DNA of 64,000 bases from Inia geoffrensis (taxonomy: Eukaryota > Chordata > Mammalia > Artiodactyla > Iniidae): contig JAZAQT010000721.1 in the NCBI GenBank assembly GCA_036417435.1, forward strand, positions 124,001 to 188,000. The letters are read 5' to 3'. Shown here piece after piece: positions 37,448 through 51,403 of this stretch; the first letter of the stretch is position 1, and every line of letters starts with the position of its first letter. A model generated the notes under the pieces. That model was not told the origin of the DNA, ran no database searches, and saw nothing but the letters and a program-made list of their open reading frames with translations. The translations under genes and the position numbers were made by a program.

Positions 37448-38791
37448 GTACCCTATCCTGTACCCTAATCCCTCCCCATTCTCTAACCCTAACCCTAAGC
37501 GAAACCCTGAACGTGACCCTTTTCCGACGCCTTACCCTCATCGGTGCCGTTGTCTTAACCAGTACACCAACACTAACTCGTGCCCTCACACTTACGCTAA
37601 CCCTTAAGCATTGTCGTACCCTAACCTGTACCCTAATCCCTCTCCATTCCCTAACCCTAACCCTAACCCGAATCCTAACCCTGACCCTCACCCGAAGCCT
37701 TACCCTCACCCGTGCCCTAATCTTAACCAGGACACCAAGACTAACTCATGCCCTCAAACGTACGCTAACACTAAACCGCAGCGGTACCCTAACGTGTACC
37801 CTAATCCCTCTCCATTCCTTAACCCTAACCCTAACCTTAAACCTAACCATGACACTCACCCGAAACTTTACCCTCACCCGTGTCCTAATTTTAACCAGTA
37901 CATCAACACTAACCCATGCCCTCTAACGTACGCCAACCCTAAGCCATTGCCGTACCCTAACCTGTACCCTAATCAATCCCCATTCCCTAACCCTAACTCT
38001 AACCCTAACCCTTAACGTGACCCTCTTCCGAGGCCTTACCCTCACCCGTGCCCTAATCGTAAGCAGTACACTAACACTAACTAGTGACCTCACACGTACG
38101 CTAAACCTTAAGCGTTGTGGTACCCTAAACTGTGCCCTAATATCTCCCCATTCCCTAACCCTAACCCTAACCCGAATTCTATCCGTGACCCTCACCCGAA
38201 ACCTTACCCTCACCCGTGCCCTAATCTTAACCAGGACACCAACACTAACTTGTGCCCTCACACGTACGCTAACCCTTAATCGTTGTCGTACCCTAAACTG
38301 TACCCTAATCCCTCCCCATTCCCTAACCCTAACCCTAACCCGAATCCTAACCCTGACCCTCACCTGAAGCCTTACCCTCACCCGTGCCCTAATCTTAACC
38401 AGGACACTAACACTAACCCTTGCCCTCACACGAACGCTAACCCATAAGTACTGTCGTACCCTAAGCTGTACCCTAATCCCTCTGCATTCCTTAACCCTAA
38501 CCCTAACCCGAATCCTAACCCTGACCCTCACCCGAAGCCTTACCCTCACCCGTGCCCTAATCTTAACCAGGACACCAACACTAACTCGTGCCCTCACACG
38601 TACGCTAAACCTTAAGCGTTGTCGTACCCTGAATTGTACCCTAATCCCTCCCCATTCCTTAACCCTAACCCTAACGCCATCCCTAAACCTGACACACTTC
38701 CGATGCCCTACCCTAAACAATGCCCTAATCTTAACCAGTACACAAACACTAACTCATGCCCTCAAACGTACGCTAACCCTTAAGCATTGTC
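37448..38791 (+). repeat. Unit 34: canonical 8-mer HOR, 1344 bp
   Basis: M1-M8. M6 ends CCCATAAGTACTGTC and M8 has ACGCCATCCC, GACACACTTCC and CTAAACAATGCC, all shared with units 46 (offset 15,132) and 53. Confidence 0.93.
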
Positions 38792-40135
38792 GTACCCTAT
38801 CCTGTACCCTAATCCCTCCCCATTCTCTAACCCTAACCCTAAGCGAAACCCTGAACGTGACCCTTTTCCGAGGCCTTACCCTCATCGGTGCCGTTGTCTT
38901 AACCAGTACACCAACACTAACTCGTGCCCTCACACTTACGCTAACCCTTAAGCATTGTCGTACCCTAACCTGTACCCTAATCCCTCTCCATTCCCTAACC
39001 CTAACCCTAACCCGAATCCTAACCCTGACCCTCACCCGAAGCCTTACCCTCACCCGTGCCCTAATCTTAACCAGGACACCAAGACTAACTCGTGCCCTCA
39101 AACGTACGATAACACTAAACCGCAGCGGTACCCTAACCTGTACCCTAATCCCTCTCCATTCCCTAGCCCTAACCCTAACCTGAAACCTAACCATGACACT
39201 CACCCGAAACTTTACCCTCACCCGTGTCCTAAATTTAACCAGTACATCAACACTAACCCATGCCCTCTAACGTACGCCAACCCTAAGCCATTGCCGTACC
39301 CTAACCTGTACCCTAATCAATCCCCATTCCCTAACCCTAACCCTAACCTTAACCCTTAACGTGACACTCTTCCGAGGCCTTACCCTCACCCGTGCCCTAA
39401 TCGTAAGCAGTACACTAACACTAACTAGTGACCTCACACGTACGCTAAACCTTAAGCGTTGTGGTACCCTAAACTGTGCCCTAATATCTCCCCATTCCCT
39501 AACCCTATCCCTAACCCGAATTCTATCCCTGACCCTCACCCAAAACCTTACCCTCACCCGTGCCCTAATCTTAACCAGGACACCAACACTAACTTGTGCC
39601 CTCACACGTACGCTAACCCTTAATCGTTGTCGTACCCTAAACTGTACCCTAATCCCTCCCCATTCCCTAACCCTAACCCTAACCCGAATCCTAAACCTGA
39701 CCCTCACCTGAAGCCTTACCCTCACCCGTGCCCTAATCTTAACCAGGACACTAACACTAACCCTTGCCCTCACACGAACGCTAACCCTTAAGCACTGTCG
39801 TACCCTAAGCTGTACCCTAATCCCTCTGCATTCCTTAACCCTAACCCTAACCCGAATGCTAACCCTGACCCTCACCCGAAGCCTTACCCTCACCCGTGCC
39901 CTAATCTTAACCAGGACACCAACACTAACTCGTGCCCTCACACGTACGCTAAACCTTAAGCTTTGTCGTACCCTAAATTGTACCCTAATCCCTCCCCATT
40001 CCTTAACCCTAACCCTAACCCCATCCCTAAATCTGACCCACTTCCTATGCCCTACCCTAACCAATGCCCTAATCTTAACCAGGACACAAACACTAACTCA
40101 TGCCCTCATACGTACGCTAACCCTTAAGCACTGTC
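38792..40135 (+). repeat. Unit 35: canonical 8-mer HOR, 1344 bp
   Basis: M1-M8. M4 has CCTTAACCC and GTGACACTC, M5 has CACCCAAAACC, and M6 has CTAAACCTGACC. M7 has CGAATGCTAACC and ends AAGCTTTGTC. Its M7 is the best match to the final ~110 bases of the window. Confidence 0.93.
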
Positions 40136-41479
40136 GTACCCTATCCTTTACCCTAATCCCTCCCCATTCCCTAACCCTAACCCTAAGCGAAACCCTGAAC
40201 GTGACCCTTTTCCGAGGCCTTACCCTCATCGGTGCCGTTGTCTTAAGCAGTACACCAACACTAACTCGTGCCCTCACACTTACGCTAACCCTTAAGCATT
40301 GTCGTACCCTAACCTGTACCCTAATCCCTCTCCATTCCCTAACCCTAACTCTAACCCGAATCCTAACCCTGACCCTCACCAGAAGCCTTACCCTCACCCA
40401 TGCCCTAATCTTAACCAGGACACCAAGACTAACTCGTGCCCTCAAACGTACGCTAACATTAAACCGCAGCGGTACCCTAACCTGTACCCTAATCCCTCTC
40501 CATTCCCTAACCCTAAGCCTAACCTGAAACCTAACCATGACACTCACCCGAAACTTTACCCTCACCCGTGTCCTAAATTTAACCAGTACATCAACACTAA
40601 CCCATGCCCTCTAACGTACGCCAACCCTAAGCCATTGCCGTACCCTAACCTGTACCCTAATCAATCCCCATTCCCTAACCCTAACCCTAACCTTAACCCT
40701 TAACGTGACACTCTTCCGAGGCCTTACCCTCACCCGTGCCCTAATCGTAAGCAGTACACTAACACTAACTAGTGACCTCACACGTACGCTAAACCTTAAG
40801 CGTTGTGGTACCCTAAACTGTGCCCTAATATCTCCCCATTCCGTAACCCTAACCCTAACCCGAATTCTATCCCTGACCCTCACCCGAAACCTTACCCTCA
40901 CCCGTGCCCTAATCTTAACCAGGACACCAACACTAACTTGTGCCCTCACACGTACGCTAACCCTTAATCGTTGTCGTACCCTAAACTGTACCCTAATCCC
41001 TCCCCATTCCCTAACCCTAACCCTAACCCGAATCCTAACCCTGACCCTCACCTGAAGCCTTACCCTAACCCGTGCCCTAATCTTAACCAGGACACTAACA
41101 CTAACCCTTGCCCTCACACGAACGCTAACCCTTAAGCACTGTCGTACCCTAAGCTGTACCCTAATCCCTCTGCATTCCTTAACCCTAACCCTAACCCGAA
41201 TCCTAACCCTGACACTCACCCGAAGCCTTACCCTCACCCGTGCCCTAATCTTAACCAGGACACCAACACTAACTCGTGCCCTCACACGTTCGCTAAACCT
41301 TAAGTGTTGTCGTACCCTAAATTGTAACCTAATCCCTCCCCATTCCTTAACCCTAACCCTAACCCCATCCCTAAACCTGACCCACTTCCGATGCCCTACC
41401 CTAACCAATGCCCTAATCTTAACCAGGACACAAACACTAACTCATGCCCTCAAACGTACGCTAACCCTTAAGCATTGTC
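40136..41479 (+). repeat. Unit 36: canonical 8-mer HOR, 1344 bp
   Basis: M1-M8. M1 has ATCCTTTACCC and CTTAAGCAG. M2 has CACCAGAAGCC and CACCCATGCCC. M5 has CCGTAACCC, shared with unit 48. Confidence 0.93.
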
Positions 41480-42151
41480 GTACCCTATCCTGTACCCTAA
41501 TCCCTCCCCATTCCCTAACCCTAATCTTAAGCGAAACCCTGAACGTGACCCTTTTCCGACGCCTTACCCTCATCGGTGCCGTTGTCTTAACCAGTACACC
41601 AACACTAACTCGTGCCCTCACACTTACGCTAACCCTTAAGCATTGTCGTACCCTAACCTGTACCCTAATCCCTCTCCATTCCCTAACCCTAACCCTAACC
41701 CTAATCCTAACCCTGACCCTCACCCGAAGCCTTACCCTCACCCGTGCCCTAATCTTAACCAGGACACTAACACTAACCCTTGCCCTCACACGAACGCTAA
41801 CCCTTAAGCAGTGTCGTACCCTAAGCTGTACCCTAATCCCTCTGCATTCCTTAACCCTAACCCTAACCCGAATCCTAACCCTGACCCTCACCCGAAGACT
41901 TACCCTCACCCGTGCCCTAATCTTAACCAGGACACCAACACTAACTCGTGCCCTCACACGTACGCTAAACCTTAAGCGTTGTCGTACCCTGAATTGTACC
42001 CTAATCCCTCCCCATTCCTTAACCCTAACCCTAACCCCATCCCTAAACCTGACCCACTTCCGATGCCCTACCCTAACCAATGCCCTAATCTTAACCAGGA
42101 CACAAACACTAACTCATGCCCTCAAACGTACGCTAACCCTTAAGCATTGTC
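41480..42151 (+). repeat. Unit 37: 4-mer HOR, 672 bp (M1, M2/6, M7, M8)
   Basis: The hybrid at 41648-41815 starts as M2 (CTCTCCATTCCC) and ends as M6 (GGACACTAACAC, ACGAACGC, AAGCAGTGTC). The switch lies in the shared tract around 41735-41765. M3-M5 are missing. Confidence 0.92.
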
Positions 42152-43495
42152 GTACCCTATCCTGTACCCTAATCCCTCCCCATTCCCTAACCCTAACCCT
42201 AAGCGAAACCCTGAACGTGACCCTTTTCCGAGGCCTTACCCTCATCGGTGCCGTTGTCTTATCCAGTACAGCAACACTAACTCGTGCCCTCACACTTACG
42301 CTAACCCTTAAGCATTGTCGTACCCTAACCTGTACCCTAATCCCTCTCCATTCCCTAACCCTAACCCTAACCCGAATCCTAACCCTGACCCTCACCCGAA
42401 GCCTTACCCTCACCCGTGCCCTAATCTTAACCAGGACACCAAGACTAACTCGTGCCCTCACACGTACGTTAACACTAAACCGCAGCGGTACCCTAACCTG
42501 TACCCTAATCCCTCTTCATTCCCTAACCCTAAACCTAAACTGAAACCTAACCATGACACTCACGCGAAACTTTACCCTCACCCGTGTCCTAATTTTAACC
42601 AGTATATCAACACTAACCCATGCCCTCTAACGTACGCCAACCCTAAGCCATTGCCGTACCCTAACCTGTACCCTAATCAATCCCCATTCCCTAACCCTAA
42701 CCCTAACCCTAACCCTTAACGTGACCCTCTTCCGAGGCCTTACCCTCACCCGTGCCCTAATCGTAAGCAGTACACTAACACTAACTAGTGACCTCGCACG
42801 TACGCTAAACCTTAAGCGTTGTGGTACTCTAAACTGTGCCCTAATATCTCCCCATTCCCTAACCCTAACCCTAACCCGAATTCTATCCCTGACCCTCACC
42901 CGAAACCTTACCCTCACCCGTGCCCTAATCTTAACCAGGACACCAACACTAACTTGTGCCCTCACACGTACGCTAACACTTAATCGTTGTCGTACCCTAA
43001 ACTGTACCCTAATCCCTCCCCATTCCCTAACCCTAACCCTAACCCGAATCCTAACCCTGACCCTCACCTGAAGCCTTACCCTCACACGTGCCCTAATCTT
43101 AACCAGGACACTAACACTAACCCTTGACCTCACACGAACGCTAACCCTTAAGCACAGTCGTACCCTAAGCTGTACCCTAATCCCTCTGTATTCCTTAACC
43201 CTAACCCTAACCCGAATCCTAACCCTGACCCTCACCCGAAGCCTTACCCTCACCCGTGCCCTAATCTTAACCAGGACACCAACACTAACTCGTGCCCTCA
43301 CACGTACGCTAAACCTTAAGCGTTGTCGTACCCTAAATTGTACCCTAATCCCTCCCCAATCCTTAACCCTAACCCTAACCCCATCCCTAAACCTGACCCA
43401 CTTCCGATGCCCTACCCTAACCAATGCCCTAATCTTAACCAGGACACAAACATTAACTCATGCCCTCAAACGTACGCTAACCCTTAAGCATTGTC
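42152..43495 (+). repeat. Unit 38: canonical 8-mer HOR, 1344 bp
   Basis: M1-M8 with the unit 30 variant set (offset 9,918). Private CTTATCCAG in M1 and CTAAACCTAAACTG in M3. Confidence 0.93.
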
Positions 43496-43558
43496 GTACC
43501 CTATCCTGTACCCTAATATCTCCCCATTCCCTAACCCTAACCCTAAGCGAAACCCTGA
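42152..43558 (+). repeat. Segmental duplicate of 32234-33640 (offset 9,918)
   Basis: Unit 38 and the M1 of unit 39 share the full variant set of unit 30 and the M1 of unit 31, including AATATCTCC in the following M1. They diverge in M2. Confidence 0.86.
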
Positions 43559-44839
43559 ACGTGACCCTTTTCCGAGGCCTTACCCTCATCGGTGCCGTTG
43601 TCTTAACCAGTACACCAACACTAACTCGTGCCCTCACACTTACGCTAACCCTTAAGCATTGTCGTACCCTAACCTGTACCCTAATCCCTCTCCATTCCCT
43701 AACCCTAACCCTAACCCGAATCCTAACCCTGACCCTCACCCGAAGCCTTACCCACACCCGTCCCCTAATCTTAACCAGGACACCAAGACTAACTCGTGCC
43801 CTCACACGTACGCTAACACTAAACCGCAGCGGTACCCTAACCTGTACCCTAATCCCTCTCCATTCCCTAACCCTAACCCTAACCTGAAACCTAACCATGA
43901 CACTCACCCGAAACTTTACCCTCACCCGTGTCCTAATTTTAACCAGTACATCAACACTAACCCATGCCCTCTAAAGTACGCCAACCCTAAATCATTGCCG
44001 CACCCTAACCTGTACCCTAATCAATCCCCATTCCCTAACCCTAACCCTAACCCTAACCCTTAACGTGACCCTCTTCCGAGGCCTTACCCTCACCCGTGCC
44101 CTAATCGTAAGCAGTACACTAACACTAACAAGTGACCTCACACGTACGCTAAACCTTAAGCGTTGTGGCACCCTAAACTGTGCCCTAATATCTCCCCATT
44201 CCCTAACCCTAACCCTAACCCGAATTCTATCCCTGACCCTCACCCGAAACCTTACCCTCACCCGTGCCCTAATCTTAACCAGGACACCAACACTAACTTG
44301 TGCCCTCACACGTACGCTAACCCTTAATCGTTGTCGTATCCTAAACTGTACCCTAATCCCTCCCCATTCCCTAACCCTAACCCTAACCGGAATCCTAACC
44401 CTGACCCTCACCTGAAGCCTTACCCTCACCCGTGCCCTAATCATAACCAGGACACTAACACTAACCCTTGCCCTCACACGAACGCTAACCCTTAAGCACT
44501 GTCGTACCCTAAGCTGTACCCTAATCCCTCTGCATTCCTTAACCCTAACCCTAACCCGAATCCTAACCCTGACACTCACCCGAAGCCTTACCCTCACCCG
44601 TGCCCTAATCTTAACCAGGACACCAACACTAACTCGTGCCCTCACACGTACGCTAAACCTTAAGCGTTGTCGTACCCTAAATTGTACCCTAATCCCTCCA
44701 CATTCCTTAACCCTAACCCTAACCCCATCCCTAAACCTGACTCACTTCCGAAGCCCTACCCTCACCAATGCCCTAATCTTAACCAGTACACAAACACCAA
44801 CTCATGCCCTCAAACATACGCTAACCCTTAAGCATCGTC
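43496..44839 (+). repeat. Unit 39: canonical 8-mer HOR, 1344 bp
   Basis: M1-M8. M4 has CTAACAAGTGACC (loss of the SpeI site), shared with unit 50 at offset 14,124. M2 has CCCACACCCGTCCCC. Confidence 0.93.
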
Positions 44840-46183
44840 GTACCCTATCCTGTACCCTATTCCCTCCCCATTCCCTAACCCTAACCCTAAGCGAAACCCT
44901 GAACGTGACCCTTTTCCGAGGCCTTACCCTCATCGGTGCCGTTGTCTTAACCAGTACACCAACACTAACTCGTGCCCTCACACTTACGCTAACCCTTAAG
45001 CATTGTCGTACCCTAACCTGTACCCTAATCCCTCTCTATTCCCTAACTTTAACCCTAACCCGAATCCTAACCCTGACCCTCACCCGAAGCCTTACCCTCA
45101 CCCGTGCCCTAATCTTAACAAGGACACCAAGACTAACTCGTGCCCTCACACGTACGCTAACACTAAACCGCAGCGGTACCCTAACCTGTACCCTAATCCC
45201 TCTCCATTCCCTAACCCTAACCCTAACCTGAAACCTAACCATGACACTCACCCGAAACTATACCCTCACCCGTGTCCTAATTTTAACCAGTACATCAACA
45301 CTAACCCATGCCCTCTAACGTACGCTAACCCTAAGCCATTCCCGTACCCTAACCTGTACCCTAATCAATCCCCATTCCCTAACCCTAACCCTAACCGTAA
45401 CCCTTAACGTGACCCTCTTCCGAGGCCTTACCCTCACCCGTGCCCTAATCGTAAGCAGTACACTAACACTAACTAGTGACCACACACGTACGCTAAACCT
45501 TAAGCGTTGTGGTACCCTAAACTGTGCCCTAATATCTCCCCATTCCCTAACCCTAACCCTAACCCGAATTCTATCCCTGACCCTCACCCGAAACCTTACC
45601 CTCACCCGTGCCCTAATCTTAACCAGGACACCAACACTAACTTGTTCCCTCACACGTACGCTAACCCTTAATCGTTGTCGTACCGTAAACTGTACCATAA
45701 TCCCTCCCCATTCCCTAACCCTAACCCTAACCCGAATCCTAACCCTGACCCTCACCTGAAACCTTACCCTCACCCGTGCCCTAATCTTAACCAGGACACT
45801 AACACTAACCCTTGCCCTCACACGAACGCTAACCCTTAAGCACTGTCGTACCCTAAGCTGTACCCTAATCCCTCTGCATTCATTAACCCTAACCCTAACC
45901 CGAATCCTAACCCTGACCCTCACCCGAAGCCTTACCCTCACCCGTGCCCTTATCTTAACCAGGACACCAACACTAACTCGTGCCCTCACAGGTACGCTAA
46001 ACCTTAAGCGTTGTCGTACCCTAAATTGTACCCTAATCCCTCCCCATTCCTTAACCCTAACCCTAACCCCATCCCTAAACCTGACCCACTTCCGATGCCC
46101 TACCCTAACAAATGCCCTAATCTTAACCAGGACACAAACACTAACTCATGCCCTCAAACGTACGCTAACCCTTAAGCATTGTC
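44840..46183 (+). repeat. Unit 40: 8-mer HOR, 1344 bp, followed by M1-less unit
   Basis: Copy of unit 31 from M2 onwards (offset 11,262). M1 has CCCTATTCCC and is preceded by AAGCATCGTC. Confidence 0.92.
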
Positions 46184-47359
46184 GTACCCTAACCTGTACA
46201 CTAATCCCTCTCCATTCCCTAACCCTAACCCTAACCCGAATCCTAACCCTGACCCTCACCAGAAGCCTTCCCCTCACCCGTGCCCTAATCTTAACCAGGA
46301 CACCAAGACTAACTCGTGCCCTCAAAAGTACGCTAACACTAAACCGCAGTGTTACCCTAACCTGTACCCTAATCCCTCTCCATTCCCTAACCCTAACCCT
46401 AACCTGAAACCTAACCATGACACTCACCCGAAACTTTACCCTCACCCGTGTCCTAATTTTAACCAGTACATCAGCACTAACCCATGCCCTCTAACGTACG
46501 CCAACCCTAAGCCATTGCCGTACCCTAACCTGTACCCTAATCAATCCCCATTCCCTAACCCTAACTCTAACCCTAACCCTTAACGTGACCCTCTTCCGAG
46601 GCCTTACCCTCACCCGTGCCCTAATCGTAAGCAGTACACTAACACTAACTAGTGACCTCACATGTACGCTAAACCTGAAGCGTTGTGGTACCCTAAACTG
46701 TGCCCTAATATCTCCCCATTCCCTAACCCTAACCCTAACCCGAATTCTATCCCTGACCCTCACCCGAAACCTTACCCTCACCCGTGCCCTAATCTTAACC
46801 AGGACACCAACACTAACTTGTGCCCTCACACGTACGCTAACCCTTAATCGTTGTCGTACCCTAAACTGTACCCTAATCCTTCCCAATTCCCTAACCCTAA
46901 CCCTAACCCGAATCCTAACCCTGACCCTCTCCTGAAGCCTTACCCTCACCCGTGCCCTAATCTTAACCAGGACACTAACACTAACACTTGCCCTCACACG
47001 AACGCTAACCCTTAAGCACTGTCGTACCCTAAGCTGTACCCTAATCCCTCTGCATTCCTTAACCCTAACCCTAACCCGAATCCTAACCCTGACCCTCACC
47101 CGAAGCCTTACCCTCACCCGTGCCCTAATCTTAAGCAGGACACCAACACTAACTCGTGCCCTCACACGTACACTAAACCTTAAGCGTTGTCGTACCCTAA
47201 ATTGTACCCTAATCCCTCCCCATTCCTTAACCCTAACCCTAACCCCATCCCTAAATCTGACCCACTTCCGATGCCCTACCCTAACCAATGCCCTAATCTT
47301 AACCAGTACACAAACACTAACTCATGCCCTCAAACGTACGCTAACCCTTAAGCATTGTC
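46184..47359 (+). repeat. Unit 41: M1-less 7-mer HOR, 1176 bp (M2-M8)
   Basis: Second copy of the 7-mer. M2 begins CTAACCTGTACACTAATCCC. M4 has CATGTACGC. M6 has CCTTCCCAATTCC and CTCTCCTGAAG. Confidence 0.93.
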
Positions 47360-48715
47360 GTACCCTATCCTGTACCCTAATCCCTCCCCATTCCCTAACC
47401 CTAACCTTAAGCGAAACCCTGAACGTGACCCTTTTCCGAGGCCTTACCCTCATCGGTGCCGTTGTCTTAACCAGTACACCAACACTAACTCGTGCCCTCA
47501 CACTTACGCTAACCCTTAAGCATTGTCGTACCCTAACCTGTACCCTAATCCCTCTCCATTCCCTAACCCTAACCCTAACCCTAACCCTAACCCGAATCCT
47601 AACCCTGACCCTCACCCGAAGCCTTACCCTCACCCGTGCCCTAATCTTAACCGGGACACCAAGACTAACTCGTGCCCTCAAACGTACGCTAACACTAAAC
47701 CGCAGCGTTACCCTAACCTGTACCCTAATCCCTCTCCATTCCCTAACCCTAACCCTAACCTGAAACCTAACCATGACACTCTCCCGAAACTTTACCCTCA
47801 CCCGTGTCCTAATTTTAACCAGTACATCAACACTAACCCATGCCCTCTAACGTACGCCAACCCTAAGCCATTGCCGTACCCTAACCTGTACCCTAATCAA
47901 TCCCCATTCCCTAACCCTAACCCTAACCCTAACCCTTAACGTGACCCTCTTCCGAGGCCTTACCCTCACCCGTGCCCTAATCGTAAGCAGTACACTAACA
48001 CTAACTAGTGACCTCACACGTACGCTAAAACTTAAGCGTTGCGGTACCCTAAACTGTGCCCTAATATCTCCCCATTCCCTAACCCTAACCCTAACCCGAA
48101 TTCTATCCCTGAACCTCACCCGAAACCTTACCCTCACCCGTGCCCTAATCTTAACCAGGACACCAACACTAACTTGTGCCCTCACACGTATGCTAACCCT
48201 TAATCGTTGTCGTACCCTAAACTGTACCCTAATCCCTCCCCATTCCCTAACCCTAACCCTAACCCGAATCCTAACCCTGACCCTCACCTGAAGCCTTACC
48301 CTCACCCGTGCCCTAATCTTAACCAGGACACTAACACTAACCCTTGCCCTCACACGAACGCTAACCCTTAAGCACTGTCATACCCTAAGCTGTACCCTAA
48401 TCCCTCTGCATTCCTTAACCCTAACCCTAACCCGAATCCTAACCCTGACCCTCACCCGAAGCCTTACCCTCACCCGTGCCCTAATCTTAACCAGGACACC
48501 AACACTGACTCGTGCCCTCACACGTACGCTAAACCTTAAGCGTTGTTTTACCCTAAATTGTACCCTAATCCCTCCCCATTCCTTAACCCTAACCCTAAAC
48601 CGATCCCTAAACCTGACCCACTTCCGATGCCCTACCCTAACCAATGCCCTAATCTTAACCAGTACACAAACACTAACTCATGCCCTCAAACGTACGCTAA
48701 CCCTTAAGCATTGTC
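47360..48715 (+). repeat. Unit 42: 8-mer HOR, 1356 bp (M2 +12)
   Basis: M1-M8. The M2 telomeric core has two extra hexamers, giving six CCC runs at 47561-47593, the longest perfect telomeric tract I noticed. M7/M8 have GTTGTTTTACCC. Confidence 0.93.
47561..47593 (+). repeat. Longest perfect telomeric tract noticed (six CCC runs)
   Basis: M2 of unit 42 has two extra hexamers relative to other M2 copies. It gives an uninterrupted run of six CCC triplets spaced by TAA, then CGAATCC. A local two-hexamer expansion by slippage is the simplest reading. Confidence 0.88.
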
Positions 48716-50059
48716 GTACCCTATCCTGTACCCTAATCCCTCCCCATTCCCTAACCCTAACCCTAAGCAAAACCCTGAACGTGACCCTTTTCCGAGGCCT
48801 TACCCTCATCGGTGCCGTTGTCTTAACCAGTACACCAACACTAACTCGTGCCCTCACACTTACGCTAACCCTTAAGCATTGTCGTACCCTAACCTGTACC
48901 CTAATCCCTCCCCATTCCCTAACCCTAACCCTAACCCGAATCCTAACCCTGACCCTCACCCGAAGCCTTACCCTCACCGGTGCCCTAATCTTAACCAGGA
49001 CACCAAGACTAACTTGTGCCCTCACACGTACGCTAACACTAAACCGCAACGGTACCCTAACCTGTACCCTAATCCCTCTCCATTCCCTAACCCTAACCCT
49101 AACCTGAAACCTAACCATGACACTCACCCGAAACTTTACCCTCACCCGTGTCCTAATTTTAACCAGTACATCAACACTAACCCATGCCCTCTAACGTACG
49201 CCAACCCTAAGCCATTGCCGTACCCTAACCTGTACCCTAATCAATCCCCATTCCCTAACCCTAACTCTAACCCTAACCCTTAACGTGACCCTCTTCCGAG
49301 GCCTTACCCTCACCCGTGCCCTAATCGTAAGCAGTACACTAACACTAACTAGTGACCTCACATGTACGCTAAACCTTAAGCGTTGTGGTACCCTAAACTG
49401 TGCCCTAATATCTCCCCATTCCCTAACCCTAACCCTAACCCGAATTCTATCCCTGACCCTCACCCGAAACCTTACCCTCACCCGTGCCCTAATCTTAACC
49501 AGGACACCAACACTAACTTGTGCCCTCACACGTACGCTAACCCTTAATCGTTGTCGTACCCTAAACTGTACCCTAATCCTTCCCAATTCCCTAACCCTAA
49601 CCCTAACCCGAATCCTAACCCTGACCCTCTCCTGAAGCCTTACCCTCACCCGTGCCCTAATCTTAACCAGGACACTAACACTAACACTTGCCCTCACACG
49701 AACGCTAACCCTTAAGCACTGTCGTACCCTAAGCTGTACCCTAATCCCTCTGCATTCCTTAACCCTAACCCTAACCCGAATCCTAACCCTGACCCTCACC
49801 CGAAGCCTTACCCTCACCCGTGCCCTAATCTTAACCAGGACACCAACACTAACTCGTGCCCTCACACGTACACTAAACCTTAAGCGTTGTCGTACCCTAA
49901 ATTGTACCCTAATCCCTCCCCATTCCTTAACCCTAACCCTAACCCCATCCCTAAATCTGACCCACTTCCGATGCCCTACCCTAACCAATGCCCTAATCTT
50001 AACCAGTACACAAACACTAACTCATGCCCTCAAACGTACGCTAACCCTTAAGCATTGTC
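48716..50059 (+). repeat. Unit 43: canonical 8-mer HOR, 1344 bp
   Basis: M1-M8. M2 has CCTCCCCATTCC and CACCGGTGCCC. M4-M8 match unit 41 at offset 2,700. Confidence 0.93.
49200..50059 (+). repeat. Segmental duplicate of 46500-47359 (offset 2,700)
   Basis: M4-M8 of unit 43 repeat M4-M8 of unit 41 (CATGTACGC, CCTTCCCAATTCC, CTCTCCTGAAG, GTACACTAAACC). Confidence 0.83.
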
Positions 50060-51403
50060 GTACCCTATCCTGTACCCTAATCCCTCCCCATTCCCTAACC
50101 CTAACCTTAAGCGAAACCCTGAACGTGACCCTTTTCCGAGGCCTTACCCTCATCGGTGCCGTTGTCTTAACCAGTACACCAACACTAACTCGTGCCCTCA
50201 CACTTACGCTAACCCTTAAGCATTGTCGTACCCTAACCTGTACCCTAATCCCTCTCTATTCCCTAACTTTAACCCTAACCCGAATCCTAACCCTGACCCT
50301 CACCCGAAGCCTTACCCTCACCCGTGCCCTAATCTTAACAAGGACACCAAGACTAACTCGTGCCCTCACACGTACGCTAACACTAAACCGCAGCGGTACC
50401 CTAACCTGTACCCTAATCCCTCTCCATTCCCTAACCCTAACCCTAACCTGAAACCTAACCATGACACTCACCCAAAACTATACCCTCACCCGTGTCCTAA
50501 TTTTAACCAGTACATCAACACTAACCCATGCCCTCTAACGTACGCTAACCCTAAGCCATTCCCGTACCCTAACCTGTACCCTAATCAATCCCCATTCCCT
50601 AACCCTAACCCTAACCGTAACCCTTAACGTGACCCTCTTCCGAGGCCTTACCCTCACCCGTGCCCTAATCGTAAGCAGTACACTAACACTAACTAGTGAC
50701 CACACACGTACGCTAAACCTTAAGCGTTGTGGTACCCTAAACTGTGCCCTAATATCTCCCCATTCCCTAACCCTAACCCTAACCCGAATTCTATCCCTGA
50801 CCCTCACCCGAAACCTTACCCTCACCCGTGCCCTAATCTTAACCAGGACACCAACACTAACTTGTGCCCTCACACGTACGCTAACCCTTAATCGTTGTCG
50901 TACCCTAAACTGTACCATAATCCCTCCCCATTCCCTAACCCTAACCCTAACCCGAATCCTAACCCTGACCCTCACCTGAAGCCTTACCCTCACCCGTGCC
51001 CTAATCTTAACCAGGACACTAACACTAACCCTTGCCCTCACACGAACGCTAACCCTTAAGCACTGTCGTACCCTAAGCTGTACCCTAATCCCTCTGCATT
51101 CATTAACCCTAACCCTAACCCGAATCCTAACCCTGACCCTCACCCGAAGCCTTACCCTCACCCGTGCCCTTATCTTAACCAGGACACCAACACTAACTCG
51201 TGCCCTCACAGGTACGCTAAACCTTAAGCGTTGTCGTACCCTAAATTGTACCCTAATCCCTCCCCATTCCTTAACCCTAACCATAACCCCATCCCTAAAC
51301 CTGACCCACTTCCGATGCCCTACCCTAACAAATGCCCTAATCTTAACCAGGACACAAACACTAACTCATGCCCTCAAACGTACGCTAACCCTTAAGCATT
51401 GTC
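50060..51403 (+). repeat. Unit 44: 8-mer HOR, 1344 bp, followed by M1-less unit
   Basis: Third copy of the unit 31 type. M1 has ACCTTAAGCG like unit 42, and M2 onward matches unit 40 (offset 5,220). M3 has CACCCAAAACTATACCC. Confidence 0.92.

Noticed and set aside
41545..42543. The longest frame (332 codons, + strand)
   Set aside because: It is long only because the 4-mer unit 37 lacks the M3-M5 stretch that normally closes the frame. The product is Leu-Thr repeat with no recognisable fold.
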